A DNA stretch of 64,000 bases. It comes from Rhizophagus sp. LPA8_4_AMF (lineage: Eukaryota; Glomeromycota; Glomeromycetes; Glomerales; Glomeraceae). Of the stretch, positions 1 to 12,252 are shown piece after piece. Below the pieces are notes generated by a model. The model was not told the DNA's origin. It did no database searches and saw only the letters and a program-made list of their open reading frames with translations. A program made the translations under genes and the position numbers. Each line of letters begins with the position of its first letter. Position 1 is the first letter of the stretch. The stretch lies in contig JADRCO010000006.1 of the NCBI GenBank assembly GCA_021464525.1, positions 1 through 64,000 on the forward strand. Direction: 5' to 3'.

Positions 1-54
<54 letters not shown>

Positions 55-681
55 ACAAAAAATATATATAAACAAAAATTCTAATATTTTTTTTTTTCCT
101 CCTTTAAAAAAATAAATAATTTTATTTCCCACTTTTTTGCTCTTTTCTTCTATATTATTTTTTTTTTTTAAATTTTTATCCCCCGCTCCACGAGAAATTT
201 ATTGAATGATTTGATTCTTCACGTCTATAGTTAAAAATTTTTTTTTTTTAGAAAATGCTTAAAATAGTATATAAAAAGAAAAAATATGTGTATGTAAATA
301 TTTATAAAATTCATGATATAAAAATAGAATAAAAAAAAAAAACACAACTGAATCGATATTTTACATAAAAAATGATTGGTTGAAAAGTAAATACAAAGAA
401 AGAAAAAAATATGGTTAGAATTACAAGAAAAAAATAAAATTTGTAAATGGAGAAATTATATATACGCAAGAAAATATAAAAGTGAATGATATAAAATGAT
501 GCATATTTGTCCATTGTAAAATAAATTAAAGTAATTAAAATTCTTCTTTTTAGCAAACTTAATTCCGTTAATTAATGATGTATTACATTAAAAGGAAAAA
601 TTTGATTGTCTCTTTGTCTAAATGTAAATTGAGCATTTGATTGGTCAAGAAAAGAAAAATTTTTTAGTTATATTTACTATA
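1..681. other. low-complexity gene-free edge
   Basis: The window opens with about 48 consecutive A residues, followed by A/T-rich low-complexity DNA with several T runs. The weak open frame at about 311-556 on the minus strand is a string of F, Y and I codons produced by base composition. I see no gene here. The stretch is the 3' flank of the minus-strand membrane protein that follows. Confidence 0.6.
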
Positions 682-2237
682 CTACACGACGTTACGTTCG
701 CTATTGGAATTTCGACTATCGTTATTTGGAATATCCAAGTTATCCCAATCAGGAAAACTATCATCTTTTAATGATAAATTAATTCCTTCAAATTTATCTT
801 GAAGTGATTCCATATCAAAAGAATCACTTATTCTACGATTCTGTTGATTTTGTTTTATTATTGCAGAACTCATCGTAACGGGAAATGATGGAGTAACAGG
901 ACTTAAAGCGCTCTTTCTTGTATCTGAAGAAGCGGTACTTGAATTCAAGTCATCAGACGGAACTTGACCAGTAAAATGTTGATAAACACGTTTCGCCAAA
1001 ATATATTGAGTTACGGCTATTAAGGGTTGAGCACCTCCAATATGCCACATAGTTGATAAAAAAATATTTACACCGTTAATTGAACTTAATATAGTATCAT
1101 GAAAAATTCCGAAAATTCCCCACCAAGGAGCAGAAATCATTGGTAAAACAGCAATATATGTCATAGTATATTTAAGACGATCAAGAGCGGAACGAGTAGC
1201 ATTACTATGAGATTGATAATAACCTCCTGAACGTCTTGAAAATTGTTTCATCGAATTTCTCAAAATCAACATGAAATGAATTCCATAATAAGCACCAATG
1301 AAAGCAAAAGATGAATCAAAAATTATATATGATATATATTGAGCAGCAGTCCATCTAGCAGAAGCAGCAGCATTACCATGATCTTTTGATAAACCTGCTA
1401 ATATGGCAAAAGGTAAAGCTGTTACTGTTGGATATAAACACCATAGACCGAGGATAATATTTAAAGTGTTTGGAGTTGGAATATAAATTTCACGCGAAGT
1501 AAAATAACTTAGAGAGTCTTTTTTTGTTTCAATTTTTAAAGTTGCTTTTCCACGCGTGTAATTTACCGGAATCGTATATATGATACCTAAAGATAGAAAA
1601 GATGATGGTAAAATTGTTAGTAAGATAATATTTGGGATAATGATATAAATTTAAGATAATATTATTATTAACTAAAGTCATTCATTATTAATTTTAAGTT
1701 TAAATAATCACAAGTCATTCTTTATAAGTAAGACTCATTTTATCGATATGATATTTTAAGCTTTTGTAACTACTTTAACTACATTAAGAATTTAAGTCGA
1801 TCCTAAAAAAAAAATAATAATAATAAAGGTTTAAACTTACCTACGAGATAAAGTATACCACCATAACAAAGCATAGTCCAACCAATTTCTTGCATGAATT
1901 CCATTTGCCAGAAACGAGTATATGCGTTTGTTAACATTAACAGAGAATGTAAACCTCTAAGATAACAAGCAATGGTCCAAAAGAATAATAAATTATCTAC
2001 AGGTAAAGGTCTTATCCCATGACCATGATCGACAAATAAACCTTTCCACATATGTTTATAACGATAACCAAAAATAAATGTTCCTGATATTGCAAGTAAA
2101 AAATAACTTATAACGGAGACTGTTACTTGAGCTACCCATAATTCACTCATTACACAATTATATATTTCTATACGCCAGTCACAATATAATAATGCTGAAG
2201 GTGCTGCTGTTGCATTTGCTATTGTATCGTTATTCAT
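682..2237 (-). CDS. seven-transmembrane (GPCR-like) protein, two exons
   Basis: Predicted 433-aa integral membrane protein. Exon 1 is 2237-1841 and exon 2 is 1586-682. The join uses donor GTAAGT and acceptor TTTAG, and splits one glycine codon. About seven hydrophobic segments are visible: residues 34-58, 82-103, 116-140, then four more in exon 2, including one with the motif PMISAPWWGIFGIF. A short N-terminus with N-x-T sites and two cysteines precedes the first. After the last segment comes a ~110-residue polar, Ser/Asn-rich tail, typical of a cytosolic tail with phosphorylation sites. This layout fits a 7-TM receptor-like protein facing out at the N-terminus. I do not recognise a named receptor family, so sensing is inference. 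The start is the first ATG upstream of the first membrane segment, and the stop follows the tail directly. Confidence 0.8.
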
Positions 2238-3588
2238 GATTTCTATTTTTTTCTTTCTTCTCGTAAAAAAAAGGTAGGGTTTCTTTCGATGGATGAAATG
2301 ATTTTGGTTTGTTTTCTTTTTTCAGTTTGTGTTTTTTTTTTTAAAAAAAAAAATATAATTTTTTTTTAAATTAGGAAGTTTTTTTTTTTTTTTTTTTTTA
2401 CAAGTCTATCTATTATATATATATATATATTAAGTTAAGTTCAAAAAAAAGGACATGTATTTTAAGAGAAAGTAAATTGATTTTTAAGATGGACGTTGTA
2501 TTTATATAATCAGTCCTGCTGAACCGTTAAATAATATTATTATTAATAAATTATAATAATTCCATGGGAGGTCAATAATCGAATTCGATTAAAAGATTCG
2601 AATAATAATAAATAAAAAAAAAAAATGTAGGGTAGATTAAATGGATATATAAATATTTTTTTAAAAAAAAGGGAAGAAAAAAGAAAAAACGGAAATGAAA
2701 AGGATAATACGGAAAATCAATAAAGCGGATCAAGGATATATATATAAGCGTGTCAAAAAAATAATGGAAAAAGAAAAAAATAATTAGACAAAAAATATAT
2801 ATATATAAAACAATTGATTATAATAAACATTATACGTTACCTATTAGTCAACAAGTTTAAATAATAAATAAATAATCGTTTAAAGAAAAAATAACAACAA
2901 AGAAACTTTTATATTATTAAAATATAATATAAATTTTTCTTCTAAAACCAAAATATGAATATAATTGGTGTTAATTGTTATTTTTTCGAAATAAATAAAA
3001 TTGACAGGACAGGAATGGAACTGGAAAAATGAAAGAAAAAAAAAAAATGATGCAAAAATTATTATTTTTATATAAAAAAATTTATTCTATAATAATTTTG
3101 TATATAAAGAAAAAAAATATTTATATATAAATATTTTAATATAAAAAAAAAAAATTTTTTTTTTATTTAATTACCTTATGTAAAACTGTATCATGTATAT
3201 ATATATCGTACGACTTGAACGTAATATAACAAAGAGGGGAATAAATTGTTTATGTAGTAAAAAGAGCGGCAATGATTTTTAATATGGATTACACACACTA
3301 AATAAGACAAGAACAAAGGAAGTTAATTATCGCGGAGGGGGTGATGGATTAATAAGAAATGTGTTTGGGCGGGTTTTAGATAAAGAATGAAAAAGGTGAT
3401 ACCAAAATTCCGTAGAAATTCGGTAGAAATTTGTTCCTGTTGAAAAGAAGAGGAAGAAAATGTTTTCTGGTGGGGAGTCTGAATATATATTAAATTTTTT
3501 TTTTTTTTTTTATTATTATTATTAAAAAAGGAGATTATTTCTTGAAAAAGTCTTGAGAATACAAATATTATCGGATTTAAACAGTTTC

Positions 3589-3592
<4 letters not shown>

Positions 3593-3647
<55 letters not shown>
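3593..3647. repeat. poly(A) tract of about 55 nt
   Basis: Uninterrupted A homopolymer inside gene-free DNA. No retroposed sequence is recognisable just upstream, so it is more likely slippage expansion than a poly(A) tail. Its exact length is unreliable in any assembly. Confidence 0.8.
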
Positions 3648-3649
<2 letters not shown>

Positions 3650-4203
3650 AAATTAATAAAAAAAAAAATAAAATAAAATAAAATAAATAAAAAGAATTCA
3701 AAAAAAAAAAAAAGACTTGTTTTACGTTTTTGGAAAACAAATGAAAAAGTGTTAAATAATGATGTTTTAAAATAAAACTTCTTTAGTTAGAAAGAATAAA
3801 CATCAAATATTTGATCAAAATATCGGATATAATGTTGGTTATTGATTTTAGAAACATTGATAAAACCATATTAAGAATCTGTTTCTCTTAAAGCGACATT
3901 ATTTTTTTAAAGTAAAAATAAGCTTTTTGTTTACACTTAAAGATGTACGATTGATTTACCATATTAAGTGAACAGCAATTTTATGACCCGCTTAATTAGG
4001 AAGGTAGCACAAATTGAGATTTCGGTAATGTGATGATGTGGTATACATGTTTTGCCTTAACACATGTTTGAAACTACCTTAAATTTTCAATCGTATTAAT
4101 CGTAATAATGTACGAAATAATTAATTAATTAATATTTTTGTTCATGCAAAAACTAAAAAGTAAGATTCCTGTCACCATCGTACGTAATCAAAATCTAATT
4201 AAA

Positions 4204-4250
4204 ATTAACGATAAATTAACGATAAATTAACGATAAATTAACGATAAATT
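4204..4250. repeat. 11-bp tandem repeat, about 4.3 copies
   Basis: The unit ATTAACGATAA is repeated head to tail about four times without error, in non-coding DNA. Perfect identity suggests recent slippage. Confidence 0.85.
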
Positions 4251-7200
4251 ATGATATAATTAAATTTTAACGCAAGGCTTAGTCACGTAGTTTACACTGC
4301 ATCTTTTTAAATTTAAGAAAGTATGATATGACAAATATGACAAGGTAGACGACGTTGTTGTTATTTTAAAAAAACTAGTGATTTTTTAAAATGTAAACAA
4401 TATAAACTATTAATAAATTAGGTCTAGTTTACATGTACTCTAATTTTTGTTTATATTTGGTCTGATTTGAGTGATTTCCTTGTAGGGGAAAGGTTTTTTA
4501 CGAGTTAACATTGGCTATATACAAAGAAGGTTGATTATTGTTAATCAGGGGATTCGGGTAATAATGTGTAAATTGATAATCCACGAAACTTATTTGTTAT
4601 TTCTTTTTTGCGGGGAAGATAATGGTTGGATTATATTAATATGGAAAACAAGAACCACTAATTAGTGGGTAATTTAGTTTTTGGGTATATTATAAAAGAA
4701 ACAAAAAAACCAGTAAAAACCAGTCAAAAAAAAATATAATAAATTTATAAAAATAATTCTTCTTTTTATCTATTCTATTATGGTAATTTATGATGACTTC
4801 CTTGATGATATTAAAGTAAGTAGTTCATTGATGCAAATCATATTTTTGCATGATGAAAATAAAATAATTTCATCAGATATCAAGAAATTAAATTTCTATT
4901 CGTCAAAAATTTTTGACCTATAATTAGAAATTTATATACCCAATAAATAAATAAATAAATAAATAAAAATATCAATATTTCTTCTTTGAAGTGAATATAA
5001 ATTTATCAAGTTTACTAGGTAAGTCTATTTTCGTCGAATATATGAATATATATGCGATATGAAAATCAATTAATTATAATTATTATTCTCCACATTTAGA
5101 ATACATCATACCTATAACTACTATATGTATAATTTAGGCAATATGGCATAGTAGCATAGCATAAAATCATATAATGATATCCTAATTTGTTAATTTGGAC
5201 AAAAGTACTACTATAGAATTTTAAATTACTTATTTTGATAAAGAAAACATAGAAATTACCATAGGAGATATATTGAGTATTACCGATATACAAAATTTCC
5301 CGATGCTATAAATAATGCTATAAATAAATAAGGATCGTCGATTAGTTTATACAGGGGAATACTGTAGTAAACCAGGGAGTGAAGAATATCAATCAATATC
5401 ATAAATCAATTTTAAAAAGATCTACTATATTTACTAACATTGGTTTATCAAAGGGTAAATAAATCTGGAATGAATAGATTTCCTATTTTTATATTCATTT
5501 ATTTATCCAATATATATTATGTAAAAATTAAACCAAATTTAGAAAATAATTCAAAATTTATGAGAAAAAATTCAGAAATTGAATATCCATTCAAGGAACA
5601 CAAGTGATTTAAAATTAAATCCGGTTAACTGCGCATTTAATTAATTAATGATGTATTAAATAAATGTTTAACCTGTATTCTCTAGTACGACTTTTTTTTT
5701 TAAAACGAAAAATATTATTTTTGGATTTTAATTATTAGAAAAGGATTTTTGAGTTTTTTTGATTGGTTTATATGACTTATTAATATGATTAATATTATTA
5801 ACATAATTTATAGATGACCCCAAGTGTATTTTCTTTGAATTTCTTCAAATAATTGGTTATTTGGTTTTACTATTTTTGAACCAGTTTAAATTGATTAGAT
5901 ATTTGTAAAACATTAAAAAAAACCTATTAAACTAGATGTCTAATTGTTTTTTTCCTTGTATAATTTTTAACAAAGAAATTTTCCCCTAAAAAATTTATTT
6001 ATTTTTTTTCTATACAGAACATGTAATGTATACTGTGTGTACTGGTCGCGTTAAAAGAGGAGACTTAATTTTGGTTACATTTAAGAGGCGCAGCAATCTT
6101 GTTACGTCATTTACGTCACTGATTCATTTACACAATCAAATCATGCATTGCGGAATCAAACGAATCAAAATCCATTGTACTTTGACAATGTTAAAGTATT
6201 TCTTGTTAAAAAATATGATCAAATTATATTAATTATATTTTTAATAATGGTCTTTGTTTAAGAATTGTTTATTTATTTGTTTTTTTTTTAAAAAAAAAAT
6301 TGCATAATTACTTTTTTTGTAAGTTGATAATTATGACTTGGGATTGCTTTTGCATGCTGTCGAAAATTTAAAGAAACTAAAATATTAATAGTAATATAAT
6401 ATATTACGTAACGGTAAAATAATAAGAAATTCATATTATTGTTTCTTTGACATGTGTTTGAATGGGATGAAAGGTGTATGAATGAATACTTACGAAATTT
6501 TACGTATTAATCATATCAATCATATTAATCATCGTATTATATGTATTGATTGTATTTAATCACATTAATTGTATTATTTGCATCAAATAAATCAAATAAT
6601 CAAATATATTTGGGGGGGAATGAAACCATCAAATTATTACCGCAATAATATACTATATTATTGCGATTATCTTCTTCTCAAATATGATCGTGTAGAACAT
6701 ATAAAAATTATTCATATGAAATTACTATTTACAGTTATTTACAGTACGAACTAACATAGTACTTTCTAAATAATCGTGCTACTTGATTTCAATTTTAATT
6801 TGTTCTTCAGTTGCTAAAATTATTATTTTTTTTTTTTCATTTTAATTTTAATTTTATTTATTTTAATAATTTCGTACGCAAAAAAAAATAAAATAAAAAA
6901 GTTTCCTTGTCTAAAATACATTGCATGGCAAAAAGAAATATTTATTATTCAAAAAGAGATATATCAGATATATTTTTTAAAAAAAATGAACGAATAAATT
7001 TACAATTTCTCATTTCATTTTTCTTCCAATAATGTTAATTTCATTCATGTTATTTACTTTTATAATTCACATGTAGCAGATTTGTTTATTATTCTGAAAA
7101 TTTCCTTTACACGCTGTTTGTTTATTTACAAACATTACATGCGCTTTACTATTTAAATGTTAACCTCAAAAAATAAGATGTGATGGATTAGATCACGCAT

Positions 7201-7804
7201 GGGAACGCATTTTATCCAAAAAAATACTTTTAAAAATCTTATATTCTCATTCTAACCTAAATCATATTAAACTATTTTACCGACATTATCATACGTTCAA
7301 TAAACTTCATCCAATAGAATTTCATCAGTTTTGTTTTCCAAATTAAATTTTTAAAAAAGTCGCTCATTAATTCTTTTTTTTTTCTGAACTTACGTAAATA
7401 ACATTCCGTAAGATTCTATTTATAGTAATTATATATCATCAATTTGTAATTTTCTTTTTAAATTATTAATCTACTGTATCCCAACTTAAATTATGCCAAG
7501 TTTGAAATACATACCAAAGTTGCATCTTTTAATGATGAAAGAAAAAAAAAAAGTAATTGGTCAAACATCTTAAGATACGCGCAGCCTTCTTGTTTACCAT
7601 AAATTGAATCTTCGGAATTTCTATTTTGGAATAAACTTTAAAGCGCGACTCAATTCCTTAAAAAAAAAAAAAACTACGCAAAATAGGAAATATATCGGAC
7701 GGAAATAATCGGGATATCATTATTAAAAATTTTTAAGGTTCAATATAATTATATTAAAAGTAACATCCTTTTATTATTAAATAATAATATTTTTGAACGA
7801 TAAG

Positions 7805-7818
7805 AAAAAAAAAAAAAA

Positions 7819-7864
<46 letters not shown>

Positions 7865-7866
7865 AA
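7805..7866. repeat. A18-T35-A9 homopolymer block
   Basis: Adjacent A and T homopolymers that can fold back on each other, within the gene-free region. This is a likely assembly-length hotspot. Confidence 0.7.
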
Positions 7867-10551
7867 TTAAATTTTTTTTAATATTTTTTTTTTTTTTTTT
7901 TTTTTTTCTTTTCGCTGTTCGTGTTTTATTTATTTTCAAAATAATTTTTTGTAGGCGTGGATCTTCAAATTTTTCTTTTTAATGCTTAAATGTAAAGAAC
8001 ATAATTAGAAAGTAGGCTGAATAATTTTTTAATTTATTACATCAATTACTACATAGAGTTTAAAGAAGGCTGATAAATTTGGTAAATCATTATTTATGAT
8101 TTGCATTCGGATATTCATTTTTTTAAAACTTTACATGAAATCATAATTACCCTTTCGGAAAATAAAAATTTTACTAAAAATCGAAATAGTTTTGAAACCC
8201 ATGTTTAAAAAAAGTAAAATGACATTTTGTAGGACTAATTACGCATTGTATCACATACGATATATATTTTGATCAATGGGAAAAAAAGATCTACAAAAAA
8301 ATACCGTAAAATAAAGTAAAATAAAAAACTTATTAGACAAATAAATCAAGATTTCAAGAAATTTCATTTTAATATCATTTTTAAAAATCATTTAAAAAGA
8401 ATGTATGTCAAATGTATCAAATAAAAAAAAAAAAAATATTTTATTATATTTTAAAATATTTTTAATAAATTGATTAAAAATAAATTACTTTTTTTATTTA
8501 ACATATACGATTCGTTTATTCTAAATTGAGAATTCAAAAGAATGAATGAAAAAACTTTTTTTTTTAAATATGATGAGATTGAAACTTGATAAAGTTAAAC
8601 ACTTGTATTATAAATATTATAAAATATTATAAAAATATTATAAATTGATTAAATAATTGATTACGATTTAAATTTATTTAAACTTTTTTTGGATCTTGTA
8701 CAGAAAATTCCTAATTAAAATCGCGTCTTATTTAGGTAAATTAATTATTTTATTTTCCTATTTATGCGCAAGTGTCAATGAGTTCACGGAGTGAAATAAC
8801 GCAAGATTTCGGTTTTCCCCAATTTCATAATCATTTTACCAATCTCGACGCGAGTCAACTTTTTTAATATTTCCTTTAAAGTTTTATTACTTACACCAAT
8901 AAGTGAAGAATTTCGTCGCAGAACATTTTGAACATTTCTAATCTTGGAGAACAAGAAGAAAGATGAATTATAGGCATAGGTATATATTCGGTTATTCAGT
9001 TGATTTTCGGATTTTTCTTTGGTAAGTTTACATAGACTAACATAGATTATATAGATTATATAGTTTACATAGTTTACTTAGTTTACATCTCCTTTTTTTT
9101 TAGATCATTTAAGGGAGAATACACATGCACAAAAAAAAAAAGCCAAAAAAGCGAGATAAAGTTGTGTTGCTATTTAATTATGCTGCATCATTTATTACTA
9201 TATGTATGATATCGCGTTTAGTAATCGTTTAAATTAAATTTGTAATAATTAATAATTTTAATTTGTTGAAAAAAAGTTAAAAGGGGGTGAATTGTTTATG
9301 ATTATTTATGTATGATATGGTAATTTTAAATTAATTTTCATTTTAAACAAAGAAATTTTTAGATCAAAAAAAAAAAAATATATAATTTATTTTTTATCTT
9401 TTTCGTTTAATCTAACGAAGGAAAGATTTTGTAAATATTATGCGCTTATTATGTCGTATCTGCTATGTACGTTAGTTATGCTGCGTTACAAATATTCAAT
9501 AATTCTTTGTAAAAAGCACGAGGCAGTCGAGGCACGTTTTTCTATATTTACAAAATTTTTTTTACTTTTTACTTTAACGATTTAAATTTATAATTTTTGC
9601 ATTAAACTAATCGCGTGATTATGAAGTATATTCAGTTGGCGCAGCAGCGTTTTTAACATCCAATCAAAAAATAAATTGGTTTTCTTAGTTATCTTTATTT
9701 GGTCAAAAGAATGCGAGGTTTTAATTAAAAATAAAAATAAAAATAAAAATGAAAAGAAAAATGAAAAGAAAAATTTGGTTTAAAATATTTTACCAATCAT
9801 TGCTTTATTACCTTTTTTTTTTACATTCTCTCTCTTTTTTTTACGTTTGTTTTCTATCAAAAAAATTTTTTTCGTCTTTTTTATTATGCTTTTTTTTTTA
9901 TTATTATTATATTATTCCAATTCATGCTTTACAAGTTAACATATTATAAATTTTACAAAATTATGTTAATTATGTTAAATATTTTTAAAAAAATTTTATT
10001 ATTAGAAATATTTAATTCATTAATATTTTAAAATATACAAAACTATTTCTGTTATTTTTTTTAAAATATAATCAAAATAAAAATAATAAACATAATAATA
10101 AATAATAAATAATAATAAATTGAAAAATAAATAAATAAATAAATAAATAATAAAACAATTCGGAATTTTTTTTTAAAAAAAAAGTTCTAATTAAAAATTT
10201 TTTTCTTTTAAAAAAAAAAACTTTGAAATCCGAATAAAAAAAAATTTCAAATTTCGGAATATTCGAATCACCGAATTATTTTGAAATCAAAATCAAATCA
10301 AAAAAGAATTTTCATATTTCATATTCCCAAAAAATCGAAAATATATATTTAAAATTTCCTTATCGAGTGAACTATCGGGAACTCGGTAGTAAAAAAGATT
10401 TATTTTTTCTTTTTTTTTTTAATACTTTTTTTTTTGAAAGTGAACAACTTTTTACGTGCTAAATATTTTTTTTTTGTAGATTATTAATAAAAAATCCTAA
10501 AATCGGTGTAACCAAGTTTTTATAAGAAAAAGTGTAGGCAAATGATAACTA

Positions 10552-10903
10552 CAAGTACCGCCACGTTATAACGATATTCTTCGGAATTTTTTCTAATTGT
10601 CGTTATAATGTGATTTATTATGGTCATAAAGAAATACACAGTGAAATTCAATATAATGGAACTATCCGTTCCATTAGTAAAATTTGTCAAAAAATCCATT
10701 ATATCGAGAAATCCGTTATATCGAGGGTAAATAATTATAGATTATGATAATTCTCAATTCCGATATATCAAGACTTTACTTATGTTTCGTTATATCAAGG
10801 TTCCAGTATATCGAATTTCACTGTGTATAAATCCAAAAAATGGTATGTCGTTATACAATAATATGTCGTTATAATGAGATGTCGTTATAACGGGCAGCAC
10901 TTG
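10552..10903. mobile_element. TIR element (MITE) interrupted by a second MITE
   Basis: Non-autonomous DNA element with inverted ends. The left end starts CAAGTACCGCCACGTTATAA and the right end, reverse-complemented, starts CAAGTGCTGCCCGTTATAAC. Both are flanked by TA, as expected for a TA-target (Tc1/mariner/pogo-type) element. The interior repeats short GTCGTTATAA blocks. A second element at 10637-10825 sits inside it. Removing that insertion and one TA leaves an original of about 161 bp. No transposase is encoded. Confidence 0.75.
10637..10825. mobile_element. TA-flanked MITE, pogo/Tigger-like ends, nested
   Basis: 189-bp element with inverted termini: left CACAGTGAAATTCAATATAA, and right, reverse-complemented, CACAGTGAAATTCGATATAC. 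Both sides carry the TA target duplication. It is inserted within an older TA-flanked element. The CAGTG terminus and TA target resemble the pogo/Tigger group. It has no coding capacity. Confidence 0.8.
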
Positions 10904-11490
10904 TATTAATTCTCATGAGTCATGAATTCATTCCTATCTGTCAATACTTCGTAAAGTAATATTTTTTCGCTGAATAGACGCTTGAATAGGCGCTTGCGAT
11001 TAGAATGAAATTCCGGTTGATACTTGAATAGACGCTTGTGATTAGAATGAATATTTTGAATAGACGCTTGCAATTAGAATGAATTTCTGGTTGATACTTG
11101 AAACCTTCTCATTGTTATCTTTTTTTGAATTGTTCAATATACGGATCCCTTATTATCGATTTCATAAACCTTAAAAAATTTTACGTACAGAGCAACAGCT
11201 TTGTTAGAAGTTGAGATATTAACGTTATATTTTATAAATTCCCGCCTCAGACATTACGACAGTATATGTAGAGGTCAGGTGATTTCAGAAAATTTTACTA
11301 TTAGCTGTACGCGTGTTTTTCAGGGCCGAAATTATGGTAATGTCAGTCAATTACTTAAATAGGTAATAAAATTTTGACTGGCATTATCATAATTATCTAA
11401 AAAAGGAAAGATCTATACGATTTTTTGGTCATACTTTCATTAATCATGTGACACAATTGCAGGAAATTTTATGGTATTCCACTTGTAATA
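10904..11490. other. intergenic, repeat-bearing
   Basis: Gene-free stretch between two TIR elements. Apart from the diverged tandem repeats at 10970-11100 I see nothing recognisable. Confidence 0.4.
10970..11100. repeat. minisatellite-like repeats, three diverged copies
   Basis: Three tandem or near-tandem copies of a unit containing GAATAGACGCTTG followed by GATTAGAATGAA. Two of the copies add a trailing CGGTTGATACTTG-like block. They differ by a few substitutions and one internal deletion. They are non-coding. Confidence 0.7.
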
Positions 11491-11685
11491 CAGAGACACC
11501 TCTTTAAGCGCACCCCCCTTGGGACCATAGTAAAAAAAATAGTAGAATGTGAACTTGAGAGGGTGTGCATTTATAGAGTAAAATATTAAGAGCTCTTATA
11601 AGCTGGGACCAGGCCTACCGTGCACTTAAAGAGAATTAATATAGTGCATGCACTTATAGAGGGTGCACTTATAGAGGTGTCACTG
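11491..11685. mobile_element. TA-flanked MITE, 195 bp
   Basis: The left terminus CAGAGACACCTCTTTAAGCG and the right terminus, reverse-complemented, CAGTGACACCTCTATAAGTG are inverted copies. They match over about 25 bp with few mismatches, and both are flanked by TA. The interior is rich in short GCACTTATAGAG-type blocks. It is a non-autonomous Tc1/mariner/pogo-like element with no transposase. A short plus-strand open frame across its right end is incidental. Confidence 0.8.
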
Positions 11686-12252
11686 TACAAGTTTATTTGT
11701 TTATTTAATCAATACAATCAATACAGTGATCAATACTTCGCGGAAAACTTTAGGTTGGCAAATTGTTGTGATCCATATTATAGTTCCATTAGAATAAGAT
11801 TATGTTGAGCTATACTATTCCCTAAATTTGCAGCTTTTTTAAAAAACACAAACTGTATTCTGTCATTAAAGAATGGCATCTATCAACGTGAATCTATGCT
11901 TCAAGAAATACTCTCGAATAGAACGCTTGTTCCCCCCCAATTACGGATCCAAGCTTTCTGTACAGAAGTTTAAGTTCAAGATTTCCTAGAAATCGTAATG
12001 TCACCGGGCGTGGACTTTTACGGTATTTCGTTTCTTTAAAAGGTGAAAATGTTTCTGATACAGATTCTCGTGTAATTTCTCAAGTAACAGAGTAAACAGA
12101 CCAATTGTGGATGCAAGCATCGCGTCAAGAAAGGTCTAGTTACGTTCTTCTAGCCTTTCTAGTGAACGACCAAGTTCAAATTTAGCTAAATGTATTGATT
12201 TCATCACTAATCTCAATATTATTTATGAATACAGATTAACGAAAGAAAATCG
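11686..12252. other. intergenic with possible decayed coding remnant
   Basis: No intact gene. On the plus strand, around 11970-12170, stop-interrupted translation reads like old protein (NRNVTGRGLLRYFVSLKGEN followed by a W and an ERSSY segment). Its spacing loosely resembles the MATA-HMG boxes abundant in Glomeromycotina. The match is too weak to name. The segment directly precedes the ADP-ribosyltransferase-like fossil and may be its former upstream region. Confidence 0.25.

Larger units (their letters stand above)
2238..10551. other. 8.3-kb gene-free homopolymer-rich region
   Basis: I find no coding exon I can defend in this stretch. It holds long homopolymers, notably an A run of about 55 at 3593-3647 and a run of about 18 A then 35 T then 9 A at 7805-7866, plus scattered smaller runs. 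The first few hundred bases include the promoter of the 7-TM gene. Short open frames here (for example 6026-6232) show no domain, no convincing splice partners and no biased codon use. Confidence 0.5.

Noticed and set aside
1-48. Initial A run as a telomere or transcript tail
   Set aside because: No telomeric repeat follows and other long A runs occur inside the window; it is a homopolymer.
9749-9949. Plus-strand open frame of 66 codons rich in F, Y, L and S
   Set aside because: Composition-driven translation of T-rich DNA, with no domain or splice partner.
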